A stretch of DNA of 64,000 bases. Origin: Verrucomicrobium spinosum DSM 4136 = JCM 18804 (GTDB taxonomy: Bacteria; Verrucomicrobiota; Verrucomicrobiia; Verrucomicrobiales; Verrucomicrobiaceae). The notes under the pieces are model-generated. The model was not told the DNA's origin. It did no database searches and saw only the letters and a program-made list of their open reading frames with translations. Below, piece by piece: positions 17,445 to 27,161 of the stretch. The position numbers and the translations under genes are program-made. The stretch covers positions 6,853,105-6,917,104 of the forward strand of contig NZ_ABIZ01000001.1 in NCBI RefSeq assembly GCF_000172155.1, read 5' to 3'. Numbering within the stretch: position 1 is the stretch's first letter; the number at the start of each line of letters is the position of its first letter.

Positions 17445-18419
17445 TCAGTGTCCGGGCTGGAGAAACACGCCAGAGGCTCCCTGTGGCTTCATCTGCCTGG
17501 CGATGGCATAGGCCGCCTCATACTGTCGCTTGATCTCACCTACGGCGTTGTCATTGCGGAAGAGAGGACTGCCAGTGAAGCGTTGCCGGGCAATCGGTTG
17601 GAAGATCGTCTGCACCAGGTCAGGGCGTAGCGGAATATTCGTACCGGGATCTGCATACCCTGGCGAGCCGCCGTGTACATCCGCCAGTGTGTATCGCGGT
17701 GGGGAGATGCGCGCCCGGTAGTGCAGGATCATCTCCGCGTTCGGCATCGGCCCCAGACGGATCCGGGAAGCAGCGGCCACTGCCGAGACCACATAGTTGG
17801 TATCTGCCCAGTAGAACCGGGGCGCAGGTTCAGTCCCCGTCCTTCTCACGGCCGCGCTTCGGTTGGTCATACGGCCATAGTCTTCCTGGGGCCAGTACTC
17901 ATAGACGGAGGCCTGCAGGTCAGACAGGTTGTTCACCGGAGCCAATTCATGCCCATCCGCAACAGACACCGGCCGCAACACCTGCAGCACATCACTCCCT
18001 GCCGTCACGCAATCGCAATAGATGATCGCAGAGACGTTGGAGCCCGCACTGTGCACGATTGGGTGCAGCAGCGTCACCGTGGTGCCAGACCGGCTCACGA
18101 TCTCATTCCAGGGATCTCCCGGTAGCTGGATGGAGCAGCCGAGCATCCAGTCCTGCCAGGGCGCATCAAGAGTGAAGGTCGATAGCCCCGCTGTCAGGGT
18201 TGGGATGGTCACCGTCGTCGGCGCATAGATCCGCGCCCCGCGGCGGGCCCTGAACTGCCACAGCGGCCCCAGCGTCGCCAGCTCCGTCAACGCGCCATTG
18301 ATCGCCGCCAGGCAAGCAGGCAGCGGATCATCTTCCCCGTTGGCGGCGGGAATCGTGCGCTGCTCCGGCGTCAGGTACCCGAGCAGATCGTTGACGGACT
18401 GGCGGACGGTCATGGCCAC
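17445..18419 (-). CDS. Phage adaptor/connector-type protein
   Basis: 324 residues. MAMTVRQSVNDLLGYLTPEQR and a helical C-terminus (AVGEIKRQYEAAYAIARQM) flank a beta-rich centre. The arrangement resembles head completion or gp4-type connector proteins of podoviruses that seal the portal. The gene follows the small structural protein by 7 bases. The assignment is by position and general shape only. Confidence 0.4.
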   Translation of the reverse strand: MAMTVRQSVNDLLGYLTPEQRTIPAANGEDDPLPACLAAINGALTELATLGPLWQFRARRGARIYAPTTVTIPTLTAGLSTFTLDAPWQDWMLGCSIQLPGDPWNEIVSRSGTTVTLLHPIVHSAGSNVSAIIYCDCVTAGSDVLQVLRPVSVADGHELAPVNNLSDLQASVYEYWPQEDYGRMTNRSAAVRRTGTEPAPRFYWADTNYVVSAVAAASRIRLGPMPNAEMILHYRARISPPRYTLADVHGGSPGYADPGTNIPLRPDLVQTIFQPIARQRFTGSPLFRNDNAVGEIKRQYEAAYAIARQMKPQGASGVFLQPGH

Positions 18420-18426
18420 AGGGGGT

Positions 18427-19038
18427 TTACATTGCGGCCGTCCGGCTCACTTCGTTGAAGTTGGTGCCATCGTAGATGAACTGCACCACGAAGACCTTCG
18501 CATCCGCAGTACCAGTGGCCAGGGTGCCTGTGGCCTTGAAGTTCGTGCCAAACGTCAAGGTATGGCTGGAGATCCCCGAAGTGAGGATCCGGATGAAATA
18601 ACTTCGGCCCGGCACCGCCCCCGTCTTCACCGCATTGATGGTCTCGTTCTGGGCCGGTGTCAGCAGGTAGCACGAGACACTTGAGGCCGGCGCAAACGAC
18701 ACCGTGGCAGCCGCCGCCAGCGTGGCCGTGGATTGGAGGCCCACCGTGCCAGTACCGTCCGGGAACGTCCAACTGCGGCGCGCCGTCGGGTTGGTGATGA
18801 TAAAGGAGGCGCTGAAGGCATCCTTCTTCGAGCCCTCGAACTCGAGCTTGCCGTCCTTCGCCTTCACCACCAGGTCACCGGAGGCATCCAGCAGGCCACG
18901 GGCCAGGGACGAGATGGGCGGTTCTACACCTCCCTTCTCTTTCACCTCTTTGGCGGCAGCTTCCACTTGGGGAACGGCCTGCGCAGAGATGACGGAGGCA
19001 AAGGACGCGAGTGCGAGAATGGGAAACAGTGATTTCAT
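18427..19038 (-). CDS. Signal-peptide-bearing protein in the capsid gene cluster
   Basis: 203 residues from the ATG at 19038, chosen because it begins a good signal peptide (MKSLFPILALASFASVISAQA, likely cut after AQA); the longer frame upstream is a shadow. The mature part has a charged helix (AAAKEVKEKGG) and a beta-rich Thr/Ala-rich domain (SRSYFIRILTSG-like, TLTFGTNFKATG). Such small beta proteins could decorate capsids, but the export signal argues for a secreted or periplasmic product. No family recognised. Confidence 0.5.
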   Translation of the reverse strand: MKSLFPILALASFASVISAQAVPQVEAAAKEVKEKGGVEPPISSLARGLLDASGDLVVKAKDGKLEFEGSKKDAFSASFIITNPTARRSWTFPDGTGTVGLQSTATLAAAATVSFAPASSVSCYLLTPAQNETINAVKTGAVPGRSYFIRILTSGISSHTLTFGTNFKATGTLATGTADAKVFVVQFIYDGTNFNEVSRTAAM

Positions 19039-19072
19039 GATGGGAACTTTGATGATTGCGTGGATGGGCAGA

Positions 19073-19732
19073 TTACTCGTCAGACGCTGAGTCCGGTGCC
19101 GGAGATTCGGCACAGTCCACCCAGCTTCCGCTCTTGATGACAAGGCCCGACCCCTCGGTTTCGATGAGGCTGCGCACCACTTCGGGGTCCACGTGGAGCT
19201 CGTCGGCCAGGCGCTTGAGCCTTGTGGGCCGGATGCTTTTGAATACCGCGCGCACCTTGGCGATGTCAGGCACCACGGCCACCTTGCCCTCGTCCAGAGG
19301 CACCTCCGGGACCGTGGAGTCCTTGGAAACAACCTGGCTGCCATTGCCCTCCCGTTCCGGCGCACCAGGCGCACCAGGCACTCTCGGAGCCGGTCGGAGC
19401 TCCAGCGCCGATGGTTCGGGCTGCCCAGCGGCAGACCCTCCCACCTCCACATCGACGATGATCGAATGCATGAGACGCTGGTCCAACACCTCACGGGCCA
19501 GGGCGAGCTTGTCCATCTGCCACAGAGAAAGCGGAATGCTCAGCACATGGCACGAGAGCGCCCTGCTGTACTCAAACCGGAACACCCGGTTCGTTCTGCC
19601 CCCCATGCGGAAGGCAGACAGGTTGCCCACAGCCAACATTCGCATCGTGACGATGGGCTCACCAGGCTTTGCATACGGCAGGAGGGTTTTCGTACTGATT
19701 TCCAGGGGAAGCTGCGCGAATCGGGTGATCAT
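19073..19732 (-). CDS. Phage structural protein (unidentified)
   Basis: 219 residues. Residues 1-90 form a compact beta domain (MITRFAQLPLEISTKTLLPY, TNRVFRFEYSRALSC). A Pro/Ala/Glu linker follows at about 95-140, and the C-terminal 70 residues are helical (IAKVRAVFKSIRPTRLKRLADEL). It sits 67 bases after the major capsid gene. Possibly a head-tail joining or head decoration protein. Confidence 0.45.
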   Translation of the reverse strand: MITRFAQLPLEISTKTLLPYAKPGEPIVTMRMLAVGNLSAFRMGGRTNRVFRFEYSRALSCHVLSIPLSLWQMDKLALAREVLDQRLMHSIIVDVEVGGSAAGQPEPSALELRPAPRVPGAPGAPEREGNGSQVVSKDSTVPEVPLDEGKVAVVPDIAKVRAVFKSIRPTRLKRLADELHVDPEVVRSLIETEGSGLVIKSGSWVDCAESPAPDSASDE

Positions 19733-19799
19733 AGCTCAGAAGATTGGGAGAAAGGCCGCGCCTCTCGGAAAGGCGCGGCCAGTCTGGTGAACGTCTTAC

Positions 19800-21311
19800 T
19801 TACAGTGCAGGCACTTCCAGACCCGGGTGCTGGATGCCGACTTCCATCAGGCCGTAGCCGTACGTCTTCCCATCGGTGCGCTTGGTCGGCGCCTGACCGA
19901 AGATCGACTCAAACCCGCGACCATGAACGAATTCATAGTCCCGCGACTGGCTGATCATCGTATCCGTCTGGCCGTATCCACGGAGGGCAGCCCCCTTGCC
20001 GAAGAAGAAGCCATGCCCGATCGGCATGCCGTTGGCGTTCGCCGGGATGATGTAGGCACCCACCTGGAAGCTGTCAGTGTAGTTGAAGTCACCATTGGTA
20101 TTGGCACCACCACCCACACCTCCAGGAGCCGGCACATGGTCCCACGTGTCCCCCGTCGCATCGAGGTTCCCCAGCGTGGCGCTGCCAATGGTCGAGGTAC
20201 CCGCTCCATCAGGCGACAGGATCCCCGTCAGAGTGATCTGGTTGCCATTGTTGCCCGTGCCCGTGTACCGCACAAAGCCAACGCTGCCATCAGGGTTCAC
20301 CAGCCACGCATAGTACACACCAGCGTCCGGATTCGCCTGTTGGCCCTCGTACCACTGGTAGTCATAGCCGGGGAACCACTCAAAGTAGCGGTGCCGCGTG
20401 TTCGAGCTGTTCACGATCAGCTTGCAGCTCGACTGGGCGCTGTCCACACTGAACGCCGTTCCCAGGATCGCCAGCGGTGCCGTCGGATCGCTGATGTGGT
20501 CGTCCACATCAGGGATGATCAACACATGCTCGAAGAGAGCAATGTTCATCCAGTCCACCAGGCGCCCGGTAAAGAGCGGATTCTGATCCCCGCGCTCGAT
20601 GGAGTTTCCCAGAGCATTCTGGTAGCTCGTCGAGTTGCGGATCTCCGTCATCGCCACATCCGGCATGTAGGCGATGTGCCGGTGCACCGGTGACCCCACC
20701 TTGTTCTTGGAGACATTGATCGGTCGTGCTCCCAGACGCTGCACCTGCGGCTTCGTCGTGATCAGGAACGAGGGCGACATCGTGTCCGCCGCCGTGATCG
20801 CGTCACGGGTCTTGCGCCCATTCGGCCGCACCACGTTGCCATTGGCCAGGCGGATCAGCGCCATCTTCATGTCGTACATGCGATGGCGGCCCAGCTTGAC
20901 CTTCAGCTTGTTGATGCAGTGCTCGTCCAGATCCGCCCCAGCCGCCAGGAACTTGCGCTCCTTCTTGGTAATCTCATGAGCATCGCGGAAATAATCGACG
21001 GTGAGATGGTAGTTGCTGTACTTGGCCGTGCTGGTGTTCCCAGTCAGCTCCTCCTCACCGCGCACACCAGGGCCTGCCAGGTCAGATTGCACGGTAAAGG
21101 TCATCTGCTGCCCGCCAAACTTGGTCAGGTCGCGTTTGACATAGAAGACAGACTCCGAATCCTCGGGCCCCTCGAACATCTTGAAGTCATCGTAGGCGGC
21201 AGCACCGCTTTCCAACTTCTTCGCATACAGTTTCCCTTTGGCATCGCTTGCCGTTGCCAGCACATCAGAGAGCGTCTCGACGCTGGCATTGGCGTTGTAA
21301 GTTCCAGGCAT
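19800..21311 (-). CDS. Major capsid protein (N4 gp56/DUF4043-like)
   Basis: 503 residues. The pattern QQMTFTVQSDLAGPGVRGEEELTGN, then YHLTVDYFRDAHEITKKE, then AADTMSPSFL and RPINVSKNK matches the HK97-fold capsid family related to phage N4 gp56/DUF4043, in which a long N-terminal helix and E-loop region precede the P and A domains. Residues 290-420 form a Gly-rich beta insertion (YYAWLVNPDGSVGFVRY and GGVGGGANTNG). The gene follows a scaffold-like protein, which is normal for capsid operons. The C-terminus ends GIQHPGLEVPAL. Confidence 0.75.
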   Translation of the reverse strand: MPGTYNANASVETLSDVLATASDAKGKLYAKKLESGAAAYDDFKMFEGPEDSESVFYVKRDLTKFGGQQMTFTVQSDLAGPGVRGEEELTGNTSTAKYSNYHLTVDYFRDAHEITKKERKFLAAGADLDEHCINKLKVKLGRHRMYDMKMALIRLANGNVVRPNGRKTRDAITAADTMSPSFLITTKPQVQRLGARPINVSKNKVGSPVHRHIAYMPDVAMTEIRNSTSYQNALGNSIERGDQNPLFTGRLVDWMNIALFEHVLIIPDVDDHISDPTAPLAILGTAFSVDSAQSSCKLIVNSSNTRHRYFEWFPGYDYQWYEGQQANPDAGVYYAWLVNPDGSVGFVRYTGTGNNGNQITLTGILSPDGAGTSTIGSATLGNLDATGDTWDHVPAPGGVGGGANTNGDFNYTDSFQVGAYIIPANANGMPIGHGFFFGKGAALRGYGQTDTMISQSRDYEFVHGRGFESIFGQAPTKRTDGKTYGYGLMEVGIQHPGLEVPAL

Positions 21312-21369
21312 GATATTTAGAAATTAAGGTCAAACCGCGGCACAGAGGGGCACGTCCGAAGCCATTGAA

Positions 21370-22542
21370 TTACCGACGCAGGAGACCGGCGCGCTCACGG
21401 GCTTTGATCCCGGCAAGCACTTCGTCCACCTGATCCTCAGACAAGGCGTCCATTGCTGAGAGAGCCTCCTCAACGCTCATGGCCGGTGTGCCAGGAGGAG
21501 TCGGGGAGGACAACGCTCCTCGAACCCTGGACTCCTGTGCAGGAGGCCTGGGGAACGGGGTTGCAGTGGCAGAGTGAGCTGCTGCCTTGAATCTGGCGGC
21601 CACACGTTCAGTGAGCTTGAGCGGCCAGTCCGACCCTTCCAAGATGGGATCCCTCCGATGCTCCGCCAGGTCGCGAGCGTCTTGCAGTGCCTCGAGGAAT
21701 TCGGGGTTGGCGAATTGCTCAGGGTACCGCCTGGTGGCTTCGGTGACGTGGTGGGCCTCTTGTTGGGACCAATTGAGATGGTGGGACTGTTCGGCCTTGA
21801 ACTCCGCCTCGGCGTCTCTGAGCTCAAGCTTCGCATCCAACAGGTCGCGGTTCGCTCTGAGGAGCCCTACGCTATCAAAAGCGGTTGCGGCAGCCTCTTG
21901 CTTGGCCTCGATGTCGGCAATGCGTTGCTGGATCTCCTTGACCTTCGGCGATGACTCAGGGCTTGGCTCCACCTTCGCTTCCGCGGACGCCGCTTCAGCA
22001 GACTTGGGGGTCTGGGAAGCACGGGCTTCTTCAAAGGTGTTGAACCTGCCTTCCTTGACCGCCTGGATGGCGTCGGCAACGGCCTTGCGTTCCTTCGGGG
22101 GCAGAGCCCGCAGAGAAATGCGCGTGGGACCGTCTTCGTCGCTCTCAAGGTCAGACTTGGGAGGTGTGAGCGCTGCTTGTCGGGCAGACGCAGGCGTCTG
22201 AGGGTTCGGTGCTGGCTCCGGCAGGTTGAGGACCTTGGCCACGGCTTGAAGGTCGCCGGAAGCTAGCGCTTCGATCTCCGCGTTCGACATACGGGCCACG
22301 ACCTCATCCGGAATGCTGGCGATGATCTCGTCCAGGCTGGCGTTCTCGGGGAGCTTGATCGCAGGGCGGCTGTCTGCAGGAGGGGTGTCAGACTTCACTT
22401 CTGCCGACGCAGCAGCTTGCATGACCTCCGAAGGCGTGATCGCGGCATCGGGGGCTGGCGTGGCGGCTGTGACTTCAGACGAAGGTGACGAATACGGATA
22501 CGGCAGCGGTTCTTCACCTGCTGCAGAGGGAGTTGATTCCAT
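21370..22542 (-). CDS. Phage scaffold-like protein
   Basis: 390 residues, very rich in Ala, Glu, Pro and Ser. A long charged helical region at about 150-330 (EIQQRIADIEAKQEAAATAF and DLLDAKLELRDAEAEFK) should form a coiled coil. The disordered N-terminus and helical C-terminus (EALSAMDALSEDQVDEVL) are typical of internal scaffolds, whose last helix binds the capsid protein. Direct position before the capsid gene supports this. Confidence 0.65.
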   Translation of the reverse strand: MESTPSAAGEEPLPYPYSSPSSEVTAATPAPDAAITPSEVMQAAASAEVKSDTPPADSRPAIKLPENASLDEIIASIPDEVVARMSNAEIEALASGDLQAVAKVLNLPEPAPNPQTPASARQAALTPPKSDLESDEDGPTRISLRALPPKERKAVADAIQAVKEGRFNTFEEARASQTPKSAEAASAEAKVEPSPESSPKVKEIQQRIADIEAKQEAAATAFDSVGLLRANRDLLDAKLELRDAEAEFKAEQSHHLNWSQQEAHHVTEATRRYPEQFANPEFLEALQDARDLAEHRRDPILEGSDWPLKLTERVAARFKAAAHSATATPFPRPPAQESRVRGALSSPTPPGTPAMSVEEALSAMDALSEDQVDEVLAGIKARERAGLLRR

Positions 22543-22813
22543 GCATGGGTTTTACCCTCACGGCATGGGAATGGTAGCCTGCCTGCCCCGACTTGGAGCC
22601 AACTCGCCATCGACTTTCACAGATTGATTCACCTACGAGACCACGCTCCCCAGATCCGCAGGGTTCAGCCTCCCCTCCGTGACGTTTCTTCTGACGGTTC
22701 GCGGAGATACCAGCGTGAGCCTGGCTTATGGCATCCCGCCCGAACCCGCAGAGCCGGGCCTGCCCGCATGGCTGTTGGGCCACGACTTGAACGACTCTGC
22801 GCACTTTGGCCAT

Positions 22814-23410
22814 TTACCTGGCGGCTGCCTGGCCAACTTCGGTGGCCTCTATCAGGTGTCCCCCATGCCCCGGCAGCCTCTTGAGCAGGTCCCTCGCCCG
22901 CTTGGTCGCCCCCATGCGGGCATTCGTGTTCGCGGGCGGCTTCTCCGTGCCCTCGAGGTCGCTGTCCAGCTTGATCGCCCGGAGCTTGTCCACCATCTTC
23001 ACCCGGATCTGCCGGGTCGTCGTGGTGTTCCCGCTCTTGTCCGTACGCTCGTTCTCCGTGATGGTGAGCTCCTGCATGCACCAGGGCGGCAGTTGCCTCA
23101 CCTTGGCGATGTCCAGCGCGCCCTTTTCATCCATCAGAGTCACCACGTTCACCCGGGCGATGTCCGCCAGCATCCGCCGCTTCTCATGCAGGCTCAGGTA
23201 AGCCTCCGCCTGCATTCGTTGCGCCATCTCCTCCCGGATCTCTTTCACCCGGGCGGCAACCTTGGGCGTGGACAGGAGCTCCGATGCACTCCCACTGGAG
23301 ACTGCCACCGAGCAGCGAGGGTACAACTCCCTGTAGGCAGCGGCAGCCATCGCCCCCGCGGCCACCCGCAGGGCGAAGGTTTCATGACGGATGTTGGTGA
23401 GGGTTGGCAT
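22814..23410 (-). CDS. Terminase small subunit
   Basis: 198 residues. The start, MPTLTNIRHETFALRVAAG, then AYRELYPRCSV and ELLSTPKVAARVKEIREEM, is the HTH-type DNA-binding domain of small terminases (compare the usual SAxVRAxxLL-x-NxKV-x-x-RI pattern). The following region contains oligomerisation helices. TerS recognises phage DNA to start packaging by TerL, which is not in the window. It is the first gene of the leftward virion operon. 22543-22813 contains no gene. Confidence 0.7.
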   Translation of the reverse strand: MPTLTNIRHETFALRVAAGAMAAAAYRELYPRCSVAVSSGSASELLSTPKVAARVKEIREEMAQRMQAEAYLSLHEKRRMLADIARVNVVTLMDEKGALDIAKVRQLPPWCMQELTITENERTDKSGNTTTTRQIRVKMVDKLRAIKLDSDLEGTEKPPANTNARMGATKRARDLLKRLPGHGGHLIEATEVGQAAAR

Positions 23411-23535
23411 AGGAGCGCGGAGTACAACTTGGGGAGAATGAAACCTTGGCTCTATTCTAGCATATCACAGAAGTTTTGCACAAAGTCCCGAGTCGTGATG
23501 TCACAAAGCCAAGGTGCTCACATTAACTTTGCTCT

Positions 23536-24413
23536 ATGAACATCAAAAATACCTTTGGCCTGGTCATCGTATCTTTTTCAACCTTGGTCTCGGTTGATCA
23601 TCTGCCCGCCCAAGGTTCTCCGATCGAAGTTGTTCCGCCAGACCCGAAAGCGAAGGTCATGGGTGGCGCTGCACAACAAGTGCTCAATGTTTTTGAAGGT
23701 GTGCGTCGAATGGGAAATGACAAAGTCGTTGAACACAAGGTAGATCAAGTCAAGCCGGAAGCGGAAGCTTACCTCAAATCCAATCCTGACCACGTGGTCC
23801 GTGTGACTGTTCAGGTTGATTCTGACAAAAAGGGAGGTGGCACGACCCAATATTCATCGCGTGAACCCGTTGTTGAGAAGGGTGAATCCATTGACAAGAT
23901 CGAAGCTGAACGCCAGCACAACGCCCAACAGCATGGCACCATTGGCGCGAGTCCACCCGATGGCCATAGCCCGGAAAAACAGGCAGTGTACGTGTATAGA
24001 TTGAAGGACGGAAATGTCGAGAAACAACCTTCTAGCTCCCCAACCCGGACAACGTTGCGAAGGAACGGCAGAAGCTTGAAGCCGCGCAAAAGGCGGCGGA
24101 CGATAAACTTGCAAACAGCGGCTCTGCTTCAAAGGCACCTGACAAACAAGCTCCTGCCAAAAAGGACAGCCCTCCTGTAGAACCTCGAGCCCTTCGTGCA
24201 TCTGAGGGTCCTAGAACCAATAGTGGCTCACGGCAATCAGGTGGTGAAAAGCCATCTATGGCATCCAGGCCGTCCAGCGCGGATCGGTCACAAGCGGACC
24301 GCAGATCATCGGGGGGCGAGGGAGCGGGCAGAAACTCTGGAACTAGCGAGACCCGCTCCGTAGGCGATCCTGATGCCGGGGGACGCGGCGTTAGACTCAC
24401 ACCTGGGGACTAG
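23536..24413 (+). pseudogene. Secreted protein gene broken by a frameshift
   Basis: Starts with a weak signal peptide (MNIKNTFGLVIVSFSTLVSV) then a polar region (residues 25-160). At 24038-24041 a CCCC run appears to have lost one base: the frame then gives basic nonsense to 24180, while the frame one base over continues DNVAKERQKLEAAQKAADDK and a Ser/Ala/Arg-rich tail to a stop at 24411-24413. The restored product would be about 292 residues. The two halves fit in composition (disordered, charged). No family recognised. It could be a sequencing error or a true mutation. It lies between TerS and the NACHT gene as host-like cargo. Confidence 0.55.
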
Positions 24414-24427
24414 TGTGCTTGCCCGCG

Positions 24428-25560
24428 GCTCGGAGGGCTGTAGGCCGGACCTCATCAAGCCTGCCCACGACGAACATCCCTGAATGACCCCGGGCCTACA
24501 GCCCTCAACATCTAAACCCAATGCCAACCTTGGGCGTTGCCCAAGGCTGCCATCACGCCGGGCTTTCAGCCCTCAGCTCGCTCGCCAGAGGGAGATCATC
24601 GGTGACGCCTCACCAGCTTTTTCCCTGATGGCATTGGTCCCGCATGCGGGACGGAACTCCAACCACGTCGCGAAAGTTGTGAGAGGGTTAGATGAGGCTA
24701 TCGCGCTGGTGGCGTTGGAGGTGCCAGGGGTAGATGGATGCGGGTGGGTGTGGAGACGTTGCAGAAGCTTCTGTGGGGTTGGATGCAGGGAGCGGGACCA
24801 TCCACCCAGCGCGCTGGGCAAGATGCGAACAGCGAGATGGAGTGAACAAGTCCTCTAAACGAGATCGCAGCAGGGTTGGAGTTCCGCCTTTAGGCGGGGT
24901 ATTGTGAGCCCGGGACAAAGATGACGTGATAGGATTCTCGACTGACCCGCCTAAGGACCAATGCCATCAGGGGAAAAGATTGGTCCGAGCGATCAACTCT
25001 GTTGCATGATGAAACTGAGGACCAACGGTCCGGCGTCATACCAGCCTGGGGCAGCGCCCCAGGTGCTGGGTTCAAAGAGAATCGGAGGGCTGTAGGCCCG
25101 GCCTCATCAAGCCTGCCCACGACGAGCATCCCTGAATGCCCCCGGGCCTACAGCCCTCAAGGGTAGTTTGGCCATCTATCCCTGGGGCGTTGCCCCAGGC
25201 TGGTATGAACCCGGACCTTCGGCCCTTCTGAATGGGGCTCACCAGTTACAGTCGTGCCGGTTGCACCATCGCGGCTCCGAGGCGCGCCAAGGCAAAACAG
25301 CAAGACGATGCGTTTTCCCTGATGGCATTGGCCTTTAGGCGGGGTATTGTGAGCCGGGGACAAAGATGACGCGATAGGATTTCTCGACTGACCCGCCTAA
25401 AGACCAATGCCATCAGGGGAAAAGATTGGTCCGAGCGATCAACTCCGTGGCATGATGTAACTGAGGACCAACGGTCCGGTGTCATACCAGCCTGGGGCAG
25501 CGCCCCAGGATATGGGCTCAAGGAGAATCGGAGGGCTGTAGGCCCTGCCCGGGCAATTTA
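24428..25560. repeat. Mosaic of dispersed repeats inside the prophage
   Basis: No gene in about 1.1 kb. It contains: a ~75-base element with palindromic ends (gagggctgtaggcc ... ggcctacagccctc) at 24436-24510 and 25082-25160; a ~200-base direct repeat (24886-25097 and 25331-25548); a 190-base unit (25142-25331) with only two differences from 59569-59758; and GTCCCG-CATG-CGGGAC hairpins shared with 56.4 kb. The segment 24436-24664 reappears inverted at 56413-56636. These are clearly host-genome repeats, so host DNA has entered the prophage, or vice versa. Confidence 0.85.
24876..24897 (+). repeat. Covarying hairpin repeat
   Basis: Flank gttggagtt, then stem CCGCC, loop TTTA, stem GGCGG at 24884-24897. 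Member of the family listed at 9061-9179. Confidence 0.65.
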
Positions 25561-25613
25561 CTTTTTTTCTCCTTGCGCTTGCCATCGGGCTGAACCCTGG
25601 TCAACGATAGAGC

Positions 25614-27161
25614 ATGGCTGAACTCCTCACCACGGCAACTGTCGCCTTGACCAACTTCGTCTGGACGCAGTTGGAGAAGTATGTGCCTCTGCTGTACAAG
25701 AAAATCGGGGAGGAGGTCAAGCTAAGGAGCGCCATCCACACGTACCTGAGCCGCTACCAGGACGCCTATGGGAGCATCAAACCCATCGGCATGACCTCCC
25801 CCATTCCGTTGGAGAAAATCTATACGGAGGTCCAGTTCACCACGGAGGATCTGCGCCGCCACTTCTGCGAAGGGGCGCTGGAAAGGTCCGCGCTGCGCGA
25901 CTTGCGTCATCTGATCGATAAAAGCAAAATCGAGACGCTGCATGGGATCGACGCCGCCAATCGCTTTCAGCGCCTCCTGGTGGTGGGGCATCCGGGCGGG
26001 GGGAAAAGCACCTACCTGCGCCGGGTAGGCTGGGAGTGCCTGCGCAGCCACGGCATCCTGAAAGAGAGGCATTCAGGCAAGGCTCGCTATGAGCATGCCT
26101 TGCTGCCTGTGCTGCTGGAGATGAAACGCTTCCGTAGTGGAGAAAGCACCACGCTGATCGAACTGCTGACAAACGAGCTGGTGAATTGCGGCTTCCCAGA
26201 GAGCGAGGCCATGGTGGAGGGCCTCTTGGAAGCAGGCAAACTCCTCATCCTGCTGGATGCTCTGGATGAGGTGGCCCAGGATCGGGTGGAGTCCACCGTA
26301 GAGCAGGCGCTGGAGCTGGTGAGGCGCTACCCCGAGTGCCGCTTCATCATCTCCTGCCGGGTCGCGTTCCAGCACGACTACTTCAGCAACTTCCAGGATG
26401 TGACCCTGCTGGACTTCACGGATGGTCAAATCGACCACTTCATCACCAACTGGTTCTCCAGCGCGGAGCAAAGGGCGGAAAAAATTGCGGAGAGATTCAT
26501 CCGGCAACTGCATGATCAGGAACACGCCGCCACGCTGGAGCTGGCACGCAGCCCCGTCCTCCTGGGCTACCTGTGCATGGTCTATGACCGCACGCTCACC
26601 CCCTTCACCAATCGGGCAGAGATCTACCGCCGTGCTCTGGATATCTACCTGGAGGAATGGAATGCCCGCGAGCTCAAAAAAGCCCACGCCGGTCGTGTGC
26701 ATGCCATGCTGCCCCATGAGACGGAGCTCCGCATGCTGGCCCACATCGCCTACCACGCCCTCAAGCAGGAGAAATTCTTCCTCACCAAGGATGAATGGAT
26801 GAATGCCATCCAGGGCTACGTTTCTGGCCTCGTCGAGAAGCCCAAGGGGGTCTCTCCCGCCGACCTCCTAAATGGCATCGCGGTGAGCCAGGGATTGGTG
26901 GTGCAGCGCACCCACCTTGACTGGTCCTTCTCCCACCTCACCCTGCAGGAGTACCTGGCCGCCTTTCATATCGATCAGGCCGACCTCATCGAGGAGACGG
27001 TAGAGTGCCATCTGGGCGAGGATCGGTGGCTGGAGGTGTTCCTCATCCTGGCCGGCATGCGACCGGCACGCCTGCTGCGGGCGATGGTCCGCATCGCCAA
27101 TTTACGTGTCCACTCTGCCAATCCAGGCTGGGCGTCATGGTGCAGACACCTGCAGTCTTAG
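25614..27161 (+). CDS. NACHT-domain NTPase (bacterial NLR-related), N-terminal 515 residues
   Basis: Residues 1-110 are a helical N-terminal region without a recognised effector. The NACHT core starts near 115: Walker A GHPGGGKS at 125-132, Walker B LLILLDALDEV at 210-220 with Asp215 and the D-E pair, then FIISCRVAFQHDYF (sensor 1) and the helical RSPVLLGYLCMVYDR winged-helix region, ending in SFSHLTLQEYLAAFHI. NACHT proteins are STAND ATPases; several bacterial ones defend against phages by sensing infection and triggering an effector. An in-frame TAG at 27159-27161 stops the protein, while the same frame stays open to 27764. The gene stands alone between host-type repeats and the phage DnaB gene, as a cargo gene. 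Confidence 0.85.
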   Translation: MAELLTTATVALTNFVWTQLEKYVPLLYKKIGEEVKLRSAIHTYLSRYQDAYGSIKPIGMTSPIPLEKIYTEVQFTTEDLRRHFCEGALERSALRDLRHLIDKSKIETLHGIDAANRFQRLLVVGHPGGGKSTYLRRVGWECLRSHGILKERHSGKARYEHALLPVLLEMKRFRSGESTTLIELLTNELVNCGFPESEAMVEGLLEAGKLLILLDALDEVAQDRVESTVEQALELVRRYPECRFIISCRVAFQHDYFSNFQDVTLLDFTDGQIDHFITNWFSSAEQRAEKIAERFIRQLHDQEHAATLELARSPVLLGYLCMVYDRTLTPFTNRAEIYRRALDIYLEEWNARELKKAHAGRVHAMLPHETELRMLAHIAYHALKQEKFFLTKDEWMNAIQGYVSGLVEKPKGVSPADLLNGIAVSQGLVVQRTHLDWSFSHLTLQEYLAAFHIDQADLIEETVECHLGEDRWLEVFLILAGMRPARLLRAMVRIANLRVHSANPGWASWCRHLQS

